Source of the DNA: Micromonospora sonchi
Lineage (GTDB): Bacteria; Actinomycetota; Actinomycetes; Mycobacteriales; Micromonosporaceae
NCBI RefSeq assembly: GCF_014646235.1
Contig: NZ_BMNB01000031.1
Location: forward strand, 17,747-81,746
Direction: 5' to 3'
DNA: 64,000 nt
This document shows positions 1-8,296 of the stretch, piece after piece (position 1 is the first letter of the stretch; every line of letters starts with the position of its first letter). The notes below the pieces were generated by a model. The model did no database searches. It saw only the letters and a list, made by a program, of their open reading frames with translations, and was not told the origin of the DNA. The position numbers and the translations under genes were made by a program.

Positions 1-86
1 GTTTTGGGATGGACGCCGAGCTGGTCGGCCAGGCTCTCCGCCGTGTGGCCGGCGTCGGCGAGCGCTGCAACAAATGCATGGTTCAT
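1..86 (-). CDS. N-terminal fragment of a helix-turn-helix (XRE-like) regulator, cut by the window edge
   Basis: An ATG on the minus strand at 86 is preceded by a GGAGGAG-like ribosome site. It opens a frame that stays open to base 1. The 28 visible residues (starting MNHAFVAALADAGHTAESLA) match the first helices of small XRE-type DNA-binding domains, in which an Ala/Leu-rich helix is followed by 'LADQLGVHPK'. The rest of the gene lies outside the window. It is transcribed divergently from the gene at 211. The family assignment rests on this short stretch only. Confidence 0.55.
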   Translation of the reverse strand, partial: MNHAFVAALADAGHTAESLADQLGVHPK

Positions 87-210
87 CCCCGCTCCTCCCG
101 AAACAAATCAACTGCCCGAAAGAACAATATCGAACGCTGTGTGATTGCCCAGCTACCCCGAGCAAAGTGATTCGTGGAATGTCATCCCTTGTCGACGAAG
201 GAGGCTTGCT

Positions 211-597
211 GTGGTCGTACGGAAAACCGCTAACAACGCGCCCGCGTCCCGCTGGACGCCGCCGGCGCGGTCGGCGCGGTCGGCGCGGTCGGCGCGGTCC
301 GCCGGGGCGGCTCCGGGGCAGCGGGAGGACGGGACGCCGCTGGTCACCCCCGGCCTGTACCTGCTGACCCGGGCCGCCTCGCCGCAGTTCGGTACGCCGA
401 TCACGGTCCGGGTGATCCGGGAACGCACCGACCGTCGCACGTACCACGGCTGGACCTGGATCGAGGCGTACCAGATCAATGCCGCAGGCGATGCGATCGC
501 CCGGCGGGAGTTGTTCGTGATGCCGGCGGGGATGCGGCCGGTGCCGCCGGCGCGTCGCGGACCGCGCAGGCCGGGAGGCGCGCGGGGTGACCGGTGA
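211..597 (+). CDS. Conserved hypothetical protein of Micromonosporaceae type
   Basis: The predicted protein has 128 residues. I chose the GTG at 211 because GAAGGAG lies 7 bases upstream; the frame is open further back but without a ribosome site. The conserved core 'GLYLLTRAASPQFGTPITVR' and the later 'WTWIEAYQINAAGDAIARRE' match small proteins I recall from many Micromonospora genomes, where they lie beside the next gene and an XRE regulator. Function is unknown. Residues about 18-31 are low-complexity (SARSARSARSAG), encoded by about four tandem copies of the 9-mer CGCGGTCGG at 266-301, probably by replication slippage. The stop overlaps the next start (GTGA at 594-597), so the two genes are probably translationally coupled. 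Confidence 0.7.
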   Translation: MVVRKTANNAPASRWTPPARSARSARSARSAGAAPGQREDGTPLVTPGLYLLTRAASPQFGTPITVRVIRERTDRRTYHGWTWIEAYQINAAGDAIARRELFVMPAGMRPVPPARRGPRRPGGARGDR

Positions 598-860
598 GCG
601 GACGCTGCCGGGCGCACCTGCCGTCACGTCCCACCTGGCGCTGCCATGCCTGCGGGAACGCGTGGCCGTGCGGCGCCGCGAAGGTGAAGCTGCTCGCCGA
701 GTACGGCAGGGACCGGATTTCCCTGCTGATCTACCTGGCGACACTTCAGGAGGAGTCGGCCGAACAGCTCGCCGAACTGGGCTACCCGGTCCGCCCGTCT
801 ACGTTGCACCACCGGTTCATCGGCTGGGTGCCGATCCGCTCCTCCCCCGACCGCCGCTGA
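594..860 (+). CDS. Small Cys-containing conserved protein (often labelled 'flavin reductase')
   Basis: An 88-residue protein starting at the GTG that overlaps the previous stop. The N-terminal third carries 'PTWRCHACGNAWPCGAAK', a C-x2-C-x5-C arrangement that could bind a metal or be a redox site. It is followed by a helical 'LLAEYGRDRISLLIYLATLQ' segment. Homologues are common in Micromonospora and Salinispora beside the preceding gene. As I recall they are often annotated as flavin reductases, but the protein is too short for a flavin-reductase fold and I see no flavin motif. Treat the function as unknown. Confidence 0.7.
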   Translation: MSGRCRAHLPSRPTWRCHACGNAWPCGAAKVKLLAEYGRDRISLLIYLATLQEESAEQLAELGYPVRPSTLHHRFIGWVPIRSSPDRR

Positions 861-933
861 GCACCTCGCGCTGCCGTCGCCCTCTTCCCCATGGCGGCCG
901 CACCCTGATGCATACTAGGTATGCTCCTGCGTC

Positions 934-1557
934 ATGCGATCTGAACCCGATGACCGTCGGATGGCACTCGCCGCGGTACTGGGCGGCTTCCTTCTGGGCT
1001 TCCTCGACTTCTTGTGGATCAAGTACCTGCCGTACCCGGTGGGCAACCTGGGCAACTCGAGTGCGGTCTGGGCGGTCGCGGCCTTCGCCTTCGGCTACTG
1101 GGTCCGATCGGGATGGTGGCGCGCCGCGGTCGGGGCGGCGGTCGCACTCGTCGTCGCGGTGCCCAGCTACTACGTCGCGGCGGCGCTCATCCAGGGCGAC
1201 GAGTGGTCCGTACTGTGGGCGCCGACGTCGCTGCTCTGGATGTCCTTCGGCGTGCTCGCCGGGGCGCTTTTCGGTGTCGCTGGCACGTGGGCGCGCGGGC
1301 GGGGACGGCGGTCGGTGCTGGGCGTCGCGCTGCCGGGCGCGGTGCTGTTCGCCGAGGCGGGCCTGGAGGTACGCCGCATCGGTCACCCGGACTACGGGAT
1401 CGATCCACTCTGGGACGCCCTACTCAAGGCCGCGCTCGGCATCCTGGTCGTGGCCCTGGCCGGCCGGACCAACCGGCAGCGGGCGCTCGCCCTGGCCACC
1501 GCCGTGCCGCTGGCCCTGGCCGGCGTCGCGGCCTTCCTGCTGGCCGGCTTCCGGTGA
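934..1557 (+). CDS. Polytopic integral membrane protein (DUF6518-like)
   Basis: A 207-residue protein made of about six hydrophobic segments separated by short charged loops, with an early 'AAVLGGFLLGFLDFLW' helix. It resembles small actinobacterial membrane proteins of the DUF6518 type, whose function is unknown. No signal peptide or catalytic motif is visible. A TATGCT box at 920-925 lies 8 bases before the ATG and there is no ribosome site, so a leaderless or near-leaderless mRNA is likely. The next gene has its own promoter-like box. Confidence 0.75.
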   Translation: MRSEPDDRRMALAAVLGGFLLGFLDFLWIKYLPYPVGNLGNSSAVWAVAAFAFGYWVRSGWWRAAVGAAVALVVAVPSYYVAAALIQGDEWSVLWAPTSLLWMSFGVLAGALFGVAGTWARGRGRRSVLGVALPGAVLFAEAGLEVRRIGHPDYGIDPLWDALLKAALGILVVALAGRTNRQRALALATAVPLALAGVAAFLLAGFR

Positions 1558-1618
1558 GCGCCCGCTGACCGGCGCAGCGGGGCCGGCGCGTGTCAGGGGG
1601 CTGCCGTACGGTAAGGCG

Positions 1619-1996
1619 ATGACGGACATGGTGGCCACGATCCGCCGGGTGTGCCTGGGCCTGCCCGAGGTCAGCGAGCGCCTGAGCCACGGCACCCCGA
1701 CCTGGTTCGTCCGGGGCAAGCGGAGCTTCGCATCGGTCTGGCCCGATGGGCACCACCAGGACGACTTCCCCCACCTCTGGTGCGCCGCGCCGCCGGGCTC
1801 GGCCGCCGAGCTGGTCGCCGCGAACCCGGAGGTCTACTTTCGGCCGCCCTACGTCGGGCATCGCGGTTGGGTCGGCGTACGCCTCGACACCGGTGTCGAC
1901 GAGACCGAGCTCGCCGAGGTGATCGAGGACGGCTACCGGGCGGTGGCGCCCCGGCCGCTGGTGGCCCGGCTCGACACGGCAGCGACGCAGGACTGA
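1619..1996 (+). CDS. MmcQ/YjbR-family protein
   Basis: A 125-residue protein with the typical MmcQ/YjbR pattern: 'ATIRRVCLGLPEVSERLSHG' at the N terminus, a central FxVRGKxFA-like strand (TWFVRGKRSFASV), 'YFRPPYVGHRGWVGVRL', and a C-terminal helical 'VIEDGYRAVAPRPLVARL'. The family has a CyaY-like double-wing fold and is often called DNA-binding, but its role is not established. The frame is open far upstream; I chose the ATG at 1619 because homologues start there and TACGGT at 1607-1612 lies 6 bases before it (leaderless arrangement). The stop region lies in a 21-bp direct duplication. A second family member lies at 4176. Confidence 0.85.
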   Translation: MTDMVATIRRVCLGLPEVSERLSHGTPTWFVRGKRSFASVWPDGHHQDDFPHLWCAAPPGSAAELVAANPEVYFRPPYVGHRGWVGVRLDTGVDETELAEVIEDGYRAVAPRPLVARLDTAATQD

Positions 1997-2053
1997 GTTC
2001 AACCCGGCAGCGACGCAGGACTGAGGGCGACTGCGGGACTGAGGGCGACTGCG
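1977..2053. repeat. Two short direct duplications around a stop codon
   Basis: The 21-mer at 1977-1997, which includes the TGA of the MmcQ gene, is repeated exactly at 2005-2025. It is followed by two abutting copies of the 18-mer GGACTGAGGGCGACTGCG at 2018-2035 and 2036-2053. The second array runs into the terminator hairpin. Slippage is the simplest explanation. Confidence 0.85.
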
Positions 2054-2079
2054 GGCCCGGTCGGCGGCCGGGCCCGCAG
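2049..2079. terminator. Bidirectional terminator hairpin
   Basis: A perfect 12-bp stem (CTGCGGGCCCGG at 2049-2060, its complement at 2068-2079) with a 7-base loop. It lies between the convergent MmcQ and GH43 genes. There is no T-tract, as usual in GC-rich actinomycetes. Confidence 0.75.
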
Positions 2080-2092
2080 TCGGGTCAACGGG

Positions 2093-3934
2093 TCACTGGA
2101 TGGTGACGTCGTCGAGGTAGAAGCTGTCGGTGCCCGACGCCGTCTCGACGTAGAAGCGGGCGTTGGTCAGGCTGCCGCTCCACGACACCGTCGCCGTGCC
2201 GGTGAGCTGGGTCCAGCCGTTCGCGTTCACCGTCGCCGACGGCGTCAGCTGGAGGTAGTTCGTGGTGCCGTTGGCGGTCAGCGCCAGCGTCGGTCGCATC
2301 GAGGGGGTGCCGCTCTGCGACCGTACCCAAAGGGTCGTGGTGTACGTCCGCCCGTTGGTCAGCTGCGACGTCAGGTCCTGGCTGGGGCCGTTCCACGAAC
2401 CGGTGCGCCCGGTGTGCAGCAGCGACCGTGAACCGCTGCGGACCACACTGGTGTTGGCGGACAGCGTGCCGCTGCCGAAGACCGACCAGCCGGTCGTGCC
2501 GCTCTCCATGTTGCCGTTGGTCACCAGGTTTCCGCTGGTGCCGCTGCCGGCGGTGAACCGCCAGTTGTTGATGTTGAACAGGTAGCCGCTGCCGCCGGTG
2601 AAGCGCAGGTACAGATCGCGGGTGCCGGTGGCGCCGCTGACGTTGCAGGTGGTGTTCGTCCAGTTCTGCCAGCCGCCGGTGCCGGCCACCGCGCAGGTGC
2701 CGACCAGCGGACCGGTCGCGCTGTCCAGGCGCAGCTCGATGTTGCCGCCGCTGGAGCCCGAGGCCACCCGGGCGGTGAACGACGAGGCACCGGTGCCGAA
2801 GGCCACGCCCCGGACCCGGATCCAGTCGCCGTTCTCGATCCAGCCGGCGTTCACCCCGCCCTCGCTGGACGGTTCGGTCTCGATGCCGTTGGCCCAGTTG
2901 ATGGTCTCGGCCTCCTGCGTGACGTACGGGTTGAGGGTGCCGATCTGGGGCGGGCCGGCGCTGGTCATGTTCATGGTCGGGATCGACCCGTCGGCGTTGT
3001 AGGAGAATCGTTCCACCGCGACCGAGCGGGTGTAGCCACTGCCGCCGGGCAACGCGCCGTTGTGGTAGAAGAAGTACGAGTTACCGGCGTAGTCGATGAT
3101 CCCCGGGTGGTTGGTGAAGCTGGCGCCCTGCCGGGGCATGACCGTTCCTCGGTAGGTCCACGGCCCGGTCGGCCCGGGCGCGGTCGAGTAGCCGATGAAC
3201 TCGCTGCAGCACTCCGCCGCGAAGATGTTGTAGTAGGTGCCGTTGCGCTTGTAGATCCAGGGACCTTCCTCGTACAGGGTTGGTCGGCTCGTGTTTCCGG
3301 TGCGGGTGCCGAAGCCCGCGGTGGTCAGCGGGATCTGCGTCGGGCTACCGGAGTACGAGATCATGTCCTGGTTCAGCCGGACGTACCACAGATTCGGGTT
3401 GCCCCAGTAGAGGTAGGCCTGCCCGTTGTCGTCGATGAAGGCGTGCGGGTCGATCTCGCCATTGCCGACCAGCGGCCGGCCGAGCGCGTCCCGGAACGGC
3501 CCGGTCGGGGAGTTGGAGACTCCGACGCCGATCGCCCTTGCCCCGGTCGACCGCTGACGCACCGGCACGTACCAGTAGAACTGGCCGTTGCGTTCGATGA
3601 CGTGCCCGGCCCAGGCGTCCGCGTCCGCCCAGCTGAACGTGGCCAGGCTCATCGGCACGCCGTGGTCGGTCCAGTTCGACATGTCGGTGGTCGAGAAGAC
3701 CCGCCATTCCCGCATGGTGAAGTACGTCGAACCGTCCTCGTCGCGGCCGGTGTAGAGGTACAGCCGACCGTTGTGCACCATCGGTGCCGGGTCGGCGGTG
3801 TAGACGTGTTGGACGACGGGGTTGTCCGCCCTGGCCGGGGCGGCGAAGAAGGTCGCCAGCATCAGGGGAATCACCGCCAGGGCGAGCAGGCGCCTGGTTC
3901 TGCCGCCGCGCGACGGCGAAGATGCGAAGTTCAC
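2093..3934 (-). CDS. Secreted GH43 arabinoxylan arabinofuranohydrolase with CBM6 and CBM4_9 modules
   Basis: A 613-residue secreted enzyme predicted to release arabinose from arabinoxylan (XynD/AXH-type GH43). GTG at 3934 has AGGAG 7 bases upstream and is followed at once by a signal peptide (RTRRLLALA..., cleavage near APARA-D). The GH43 five-bladed propeller spans about residues 38-345. Predicted catalytic residues are base Asp48 (YTADPAP), pKa modulator Asp162 (GEIDPHAF) and acid Glu223 (YEEGPW). A CBM6 follows at about 350-470 (QEAETINWANGIETE) and a CBM4_9-like sandwich at about 475-613 (NLVTNGNMESGTTGWSVFG). The substrate is inferred from the family. The long upstream region carries two LacI-type operators, so induction by a xylan- or arabinan-derived sugar is likely. 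Confidence 0.9.
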   Translation of the reverse strand: MNFASSPSRGGRTRRLLALAVIPLMLATFFAAPARADNPVVQHVYTADPAPMVHNGRLYLYTGRDEDGSTYFTMREWRVFSTTDMSNWTDHGVPMSLATFSWADADAWAGHVIERNGQFYWYVPVRQRSTGARAIGVGVSNSPTGPFRDALGRPLVGNGEIDPHAFIDDNGQAYLYWGNPNLWYVRLNQDMISYSGSPTQIPLTTAGFGTRTGNTSRPTLYEEGPWIYKRNGTYYNIFAAECCSEFIGYSTAPGPTGPWTYRGTVMPRQGASFTNHPGIIDYAGNSYFFYHNGALPGGSGYTRSVAVERFSYNADGSIPTMNMTSAGPPQIGTLNPYVTQEAETINWANGIETEPSSEGGVNAGWIENGDWIRVRGVAFGTGASSFTARVASGSSGGNIELRLDSATGPLVGTCAVAGTGGWQNWTNTTCNVSGATGTRDLYLRFTGGSGYLFNINNWRFTAGSGTSGNLVTNGNMESGTTGWSVFGSGTLSANTSVVRSGSRSLLHTGRTGSWNGPSQDLTSQLTNGRTYTTTLWVRSQSGTPSMRPTLALTANGTTNYLQLTPSATVNANGWTQLTGTATVSWSGSLTNARFYVETASGTDSFYLDDVTIQ

Positions 3935-4050
3935 AACGGGCTCCTGTGGGGGTGTGCTTCCGTCATGCAGCCGATCCGGGACGCGACCGCTGCGCGGAGC
4001 TTGATCGCGGTGCGGGCGGAACGCATTGCCAAGCGATGCAGGAGAGTGGG

Positions 4051-4125
4051 TGTTAGCGCCAACATCAATCGTCACAAACGGCACAAGCAAGCCGTGCGAG
4101 CAACGCTAACATGTGAGCGATAACA
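4051..4125. promoter_or_regulatory. Two LacI-type operators upstream of the GH43 gene
   Basis: TGTTAGCGCCAACA (4051-4064) is a near-perfect palindrome with a central CG step. TGTGAGCGATAACA (4112-4125) is a second, weaker one that resembles half of the classical lac operator. They lie 117 and 178 bp upstream of the GH43 start. The related TGTGAGCGCTAACG lies before the second GH43 gene at 24866. CG-centred palindromes of this kind are typical of LacI-family repressors; no lacI gene lies in the window. Confidence 0.6.
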
Positions 4126-4175
4126 TAGACAAGGAACCATTCGATGCTGACGAGGAAAGGCGACGGGCGGGCAGC

Positions 4176-4562
4176 CTAGGCGTCGACGGACCGGGCACCG
4201 CCGTCAATGCCGACGGCGAGGGTCTCGGGTGCCCGCATCCGCCACGCGTCGGTCACCAGCTCGTCGAGGCGGTCGACGTCCACCCGGGCCAGCCACAACA
4301 TGACCAGGGGCAGCCCGTCGTATCCGCGGGTGGTGAAGAACTTCTCCGGCTCGCCCAGGAGCAACGCCTGTTTCTCGGCCTCGTCCCCGACGTACAGCAC
4401 CGCGATGTCGGTGCGCAGGACGCGCGGCTTGCCGGGCCGGCGCTCGGGATAGGACCAGACGAAGCCCTTGTCGGCGACCCGGAAGTCGAAGCCGTCGCTG
4501 TCGATCTCCACCACGTGGGGCAGCGCCAACGCCAGGCGACGGACGTCGTCGGCGTCAGCCAT
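4176..4562 (-). CDS. MmcQ/YjbR-family protein (second copy)
   Basis: A 128-residue protein with the MmcQ/YjbR layout: 'MADADDVRRLALALPHVVEI', a central 'FRVADKGFVWSYPER' strand, and C-terminal 'VDVDRLDELVTDAWRMRAP'. I chose the ATG at 4562 because GTGGAGG lies just upstream and homologues start with this motif; the frame is open for a further 42 codons without a ribosome site. It is only distantly similar to the protein at 1619, so this is not a recent duplication. It is divergent from the lipoprotein gene at 4715. The molecular role of the family is not established. Confidence 0.8.
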   Translation of the reverse strand: MADADDVRRLALALPHVVEIDSDGFDFRVADKGFVWSYPERRPGKPRVLRTDIAVLYVGDEAEKQALLLGEPEKFFTTRGYDGLPLVMLWLARVDVDRLDELVTDAWRMRAPETLAVGIDGGARSVDA

Positions 4563-4714
4563 CGCGACCTCCACGGGACACAGCCTGCTGCATGCCGCCA
4601 GGCTAGTGGCAGGGTCGGACATCGCCTCGCCGGCGCGGCGTCCGGGGCCGTCCAGCGGAACAGCATAGGGAAATGCCGGATTCGTCACCGGCCCGTACGC
4701 CCTAGCGTCGGGGC

Positions 4715-6268
4715 ATGATCAGAGATCCGTTTCCGGGTCGGCGCGGCGGTGGTCGGGCCGGCGCGGTCGTCGTACGCCGCTGGGTCGGCGGCGGCCTGGC
4801 CCTGGCCTGTCTTGTCGTGCTGTCCACCGGATGCAGCAGGCTCGACCCGCCGGAGTCCGGGACCGCCGATGACCGGTACGGATACGCCCCGCAGCCGGAC
4901 GGCTCCGTGGTCTACCAGCCGGACGTGGTGCTCGTCGAGGGCGGCGGCAAAGCCATCCGCTCGGTCAGCGAGGACGGGTTCACGTACGTGATCGACGGCG
5001 ACGCCCGGGGTGCGGACCGGGTCGAGCCAGGCAAGATCATGTTCGTCACCAGCCAGGCGCTCGGGCGAGTGGTGCGGATGGAGCGGTCCGGCGGCGACCG
5101 GGCCGTCACCCTGGCGCCGGTACGCCTGACCGACGTGGTGCGGGACGCGCACCTCACCTTCGACCAGTCACTCGACCTTCAGGCCCAGACGTTGCGCCCG
5201 CTTCCCGACCTGCTCGGCGAGGTGGTCGAGGAGGCCGCGCCGGCGACGCCGGTGCTGCCGGACGCGGCGGACGCCACCGGACTGGGCGGGGCGATCGGAC
5301 CGGGCGGGGCGATCGGACCGGGCGGAAACGCGATCGGCCTGCCCGGCTTCGGGATCGCCGCACCGCCGTTCGCCCTCGGCCCGGCCCGTGCCCCCGGCGG
5401 CGAGGGCGCGACCGATCGCATCGATCGGAAGATCGGTGAGTGGGCCGTCACCGCCTACAAGGACGACTCGAAGCTGGGCCTGACGGCCACACACGGGACG
5501 GCGGTGTCGGGACTCAAGGTCGACTTCGACATCCAGTTGCTGGTCAAGAACCTCCGAATGTCGGGCGAGCTGAAGGTGACCAACGGGGTGATCCCGCAGC
5601 CTGAGTTCCGTCTCGACGGGGTTCACGGCCTCGCCGTCACCATCGCCGCCGGCGCGCAGGGTGGGCTGAGTGACAACAAGAAGGCCCGGGTCGAGTTCCC
5701 GATCGAGGTGACGCAGCCGATCATCATCGGCGGCTTGCCGGCGACTCTCAAACAGACGTTCAAGTTCCTGGTGCAGACGGCGTTCACCGCGAAGAACGGC
5801 AACATCTCGGCCACCGGCCGGTGGGGGCTCGACGGGCCGATCGGGTACTCAGGGTCGATCCTCACGCCCACGTTCTCGGTGCAGGAAAGCATCATGCAGT
5901 CGCTGCGCGGCGTCTCGATCGGCGTCGAGGCGATCGTGGTGGCCGCGGAGTTCCGCTTCGGACTGATGCTCGGCCTGCCGGTGGCGGGCGCGGGCCCGTT
6001 CGTCGGCGTGGTGGCCTCACTGGGGTTGACCAACGGCTCGGCGGCCGGCCGGGTGGGCCTGCCGCTGGCCGGGCCATCGGTGAAGTGCCGGGGATCCACG
6101 CTGGTGCTGACCGTGCGGGCCGGTGAGGGCCTCAACGTCTCCGGACCCTTGACCAAGGCCATCGAACACACGCTAGGGGTGAAGATCCCGAAGGAAGCGG
6201 ACTTCATCCACGAGGACATCGTCAACCGTACGGTCGTCGAGCCCGACGTGCCGCTGTGTCGAGGCTGA
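4715..6268 (+). CDS. Large putative lipoprotein of unknown function
   Basis: A 517-residue protein with an Arg-rich N terminus, a hydrophobic stretch (residues about 24-38) and a lipobox LSTGC, so it is probably anchored outside the membrane as a lipoprotein. Residues about 50-140 hold 'VVLVEGGGKAIRSVSEDGFT', a possible small beta domain. A Gly/Pro-rich linker with the duplicated heptad GGAIGPG follows at about 190-210. The C-terminal 280 residues are rich in alternating hydrophobic strands. I recognise no family. TAGCGT at 4703-4708 lies 6 bases before the ATG and no ribosome site is present, so the mRNA is probably leaderless. Confidence 0.75.
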   Translation: MIRDPFPGRRGGGRAGAVVVRRWVGGGLALACLVVLSTGCSRLDPPESGTADDRYGYAPQPDGSVVYQPDVVLVEGGGKAIRSVSEDGFTYVIDGDARGADRVEPGKIMFVTSQALGRVVRMERSGGDRAVTLAPVRLTDVVRDAHLTFDQSLDLQAQTLRPLPDLLGEVVEEAAPATPVLPDAADATGLGGAIGPGGAIGPGGNAIGLPGFGIAAPPFALGPARAPGGEGATDRIDRKIGEWAVTAYKDDSKLGLTATHGTAVSGLKVDFDIQLLVKNLRMSGELKVTNGVIPQPEFRLDGVHGLAVTIAAGAQGGLSDNKKARVEFPIEVTQPIIIGGLPATLKQTFKFLVQTAFTAKNGNISATGRWGLDGPIGYSGSILTPTFSVQESIMQSLRGVSIGVEAIVVAAEFRFGLMLGLPVAGAGPFVGVVASLGLTNGSAAGRVGLPLAGPSVKCRGSTLVLTVRAGEGLNVSGPLTKAIEHTLGVKIPKEADFIHEDIVNRTVVEPDVPLCRG

Positions 6269-6324
6269 TCCGCCGGGCCGCCCCCGCCGGGCCCGGCCGT
6301 CGCACAGCGTCGGTCCGGAAACGG

Positions 6325-6360
6325 GGCTCCGGCCCGGCGGGAGGCCGCCGGGCCGGAGCC
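6325..6360. terminator. Strong bidirectional terminator hairpin
   Basis: A perfect 16-bp stem (GGCTCCGGCCCGGCGG at 6325-6340, its complement at 6345-6360) with the loop GAGG. It lies between the convergent lipoprotein and LVIVD genes. Confidence 0.85.
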
Positions 6361-6386
6361 TCTGGTGCTGTCGATCGGGGTACGGA

Positions 6387-8054
6387 TCAGCTGGTCCGCA
6401 CCGACCCGTTGATCTTGCTGTCCCGGATGATGGCACCGGGGGCGTTCACCGAGCCGTTCACGCTGCTCTCCACGATCGACACCACCGAGGCGTCGACGGC
6501 GTGCAGCGAGCCGTTGAGGCTCGAGTTGAAGACGATCAGGCCGGCGCCGGGGTTGATCTTGATCGCGCCGTTCTGGCTCACCCCGTCGAAGCAGGTGATG
6601 CCGGACTTGATGGTGAGGCTACCGTTCTGCCGGCCACGCAGGATGGTGGTGCAGGCCGGGTAGCTGGGCTGGGTCTGGACGTTCAGCTCCGCGAAGGCGA
6701 TCGCCCGCGCGTTGTTGGTACGCGGGTCGTCCAGCTTCAGGACGTCCAAGCCCTTCTGGATGTCGTTCGAGTAGAGGTACCCGTTGTGCCAGTACGTCGA
6801 CCAGGATCCACCGAGGACGGAACGGGTGTCCGACAGCGGGCCCCGCTCCCAGTAGGCGAGCTCGACCGGGTTCGCCGAATCGGTGAAGTCGATCACCGAG
6901 ATGCCGCCCTGGTACCACGCCTGGACCATGATGTCGCGGCCCATCGCGGGGATCAGCGAGCCGTTGTGGGCGACGCAGTTCTCCCGAGGGGTGTTCAGCC
7001 GCGGGATCTTGAAGTAGCTGCGGAAGACCAGCTGCCGGTCGGCACCGGAACCCACGATGTCGTAGATCGCGTTGGCGCCCTGGTTGGTCCGGTAGTTGGC
7101 GGTGCAGATCGCGCCGCTGCCACCGCCCAGTTCGTCGGTGAAGACGACCTTGGTGCCGGCGTTGTTGAAGGTGGCCGAGTGCCAGAACGCGAAGTTCGCG
7201 TCCCGGACCTGGCTCAGGATCACCGGGTTCTCCCGGTCGGAGATGTCCATCAGCACGCCGTCACCCATGCAGGCGCCGGCGGCCAGGTCCAACTCGGGGT
7301 AGACGGTGATGTCGTGGCAACCGCTGGTGGAGCCGGCGCCGGTGGTTCCCGGGAACAGAACCGGGGCGGCCACCACGGCGGCGCTGGTCGGGGCGTCCAA
7401 CGGGACCTTGATGATCGAGACCTTGTCGTGCGGCGGCTTGCAGTACGCACCGCTGCCGTTGGCCGGCGGGCCGTACGACTGGACGTAGACGTACACGTCC
7501 TTGTCGGCCTTGTCCGGCACCACCGTCAGCGTGTGCGAACCGCAGTCGGTGCGGACCGACTTGATGTAGCGCGGGTTGGCCTTGTCGCTGATGTCGAAGA
7601 TCCGGACGCCCTCCCAGTGCGCCGGGTTGGACACCGAGCCGGCGGCGCTGTTGCACGAGTCGTCGCTGCGCGGCGCGTCCACGGCGAGGAACAGCAGGTC
7701 GCCGAAGACCGACGGGTCGCCCTGCCCGCCCGGGCAGACGACCTGGCTGACCACCTGCGGTGCGGCCGGGTCGCTGACGTCGAAGACGTTGAAACCGTTG
7801 TAGTTGCCGGCGAACACGTGGTCGCCCTGGAAGGCCAGGTCGCTGTTGTACGCCGACTCGTCGGCGAACGCGCCGAACTTCGGCACGTTGGCGATCTGGG
7901 TGAGGTTCGAGCTGCTGACGATCTCGTCAACGCCCGGGATCTCGTTCGCGGCGGCGCTGGCCGGTGCCGCCCCGACGGTGGCCAGGAGCAGGGCGCCGGT
8001 TGCGGCCAAGCCGAGAACCAGACTCCGTCTCCCTTGTGGGGATGATTGGGACAT
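6387..8054 (-). CDS. Secreted LVIVD-repeat protein with a C-terminal repeat tail
   Basis: A 555-residue protein starting at the ATG at 8054, with AGGAAGG upstream. The signal peptide is typical (RRSLVLGLAATGALLLATVG, cleavage near ASA-AA). The body contains repeated beta-propeller blades of the LVIVD type: 'GFNVFDVSDPAAPQVVSQV', 'VRIFDISDKANPRYIKSV', 'VLMDISDRENPVILSQV', 'ISVIDFTDSANPVELAYW'. The last 80 residues are different, with recurring S-x-N-G-S units (SSLNGSLHA, SSVNGSVNA, SKINGSVRT) that suggest a short beta-solenoid. Paired Cys residues fit an extracellular protein. Function is unknown; it may act as a binding or scaffold protein at the cell surface. Confidence 0.85.
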   Translation of the reverse strand: MSQSSPQGRRSLVLGLAATGALLLATVGAAPASAAANEIPGVDEIVSSSNLTQIANVPKFGAFADESAYNSDLAFQGDHVFAGNYNGFNVFDVSDPAAPQVVSQVVCPGGQGDPSVFGDLLFLAVDAPRSDDSCNSAAGSVSNPAHWEGVRIFDISDKANPRYIKSVRTDCGSHTLTVVPDKADKDVYVYVQSYGPPANGSGAYCKPPHDKVSIIKVPLDAPTSAAVVAAPVLFPGTTGAGSTSGCHDITVYPELDLAAGACMGDGVLMDISDRENPVILSQVRDANFAFWHSATFNNAGTKVVFTDELGGGSGAICTANYRTNQGANAIYDIVGSGADRQLVFRSYFKIPRLNTPRENCVAHNGSLIPAMGRDIMVQAWYQGGISVIDFTDSANPVELAYWERGPLSDTRSVLGGSWSTYWHNGYLYSNDIQKGLDVLKLDDPRTNNARAIAFAELNVQTQPSYPACTTILRGRQNGSLTIKSGITCFDGVSQNGAIKINPGAGLIVFNSSLNGSLHAVDASVVSIVESSVNGSVNAPGAIIRDSKINGSVRTS

Positions 8055-8296
8055 GTAAGAACACCCTTCCTCATGGGTGAGCGGGGTAGCGGGACGATAA
8101 CCCGGCGCCGTCATCAGGTTTTGTGATCCAAATCACAGTCAGTGCGGTCGATGGGTCACGATTTGGCAACAGCGGGAACACCAAGAACAGCGAGCACGAC
8201 CAATAACGTTTTTTTGCCACGCTCGATCCCTGCTGTCACATCCCGGTGCCGCGTTACGATCCCGGCCAACCTCGGTCCCATGGCGGGAGGCAAGTT

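Noticed and set aside
6501..8045. 514-residue frame antisense to the LVIVD gene
   Set aside because: Val/Arg/Gly-rich shadow; the other strand has a clear signal peptide and repeats.
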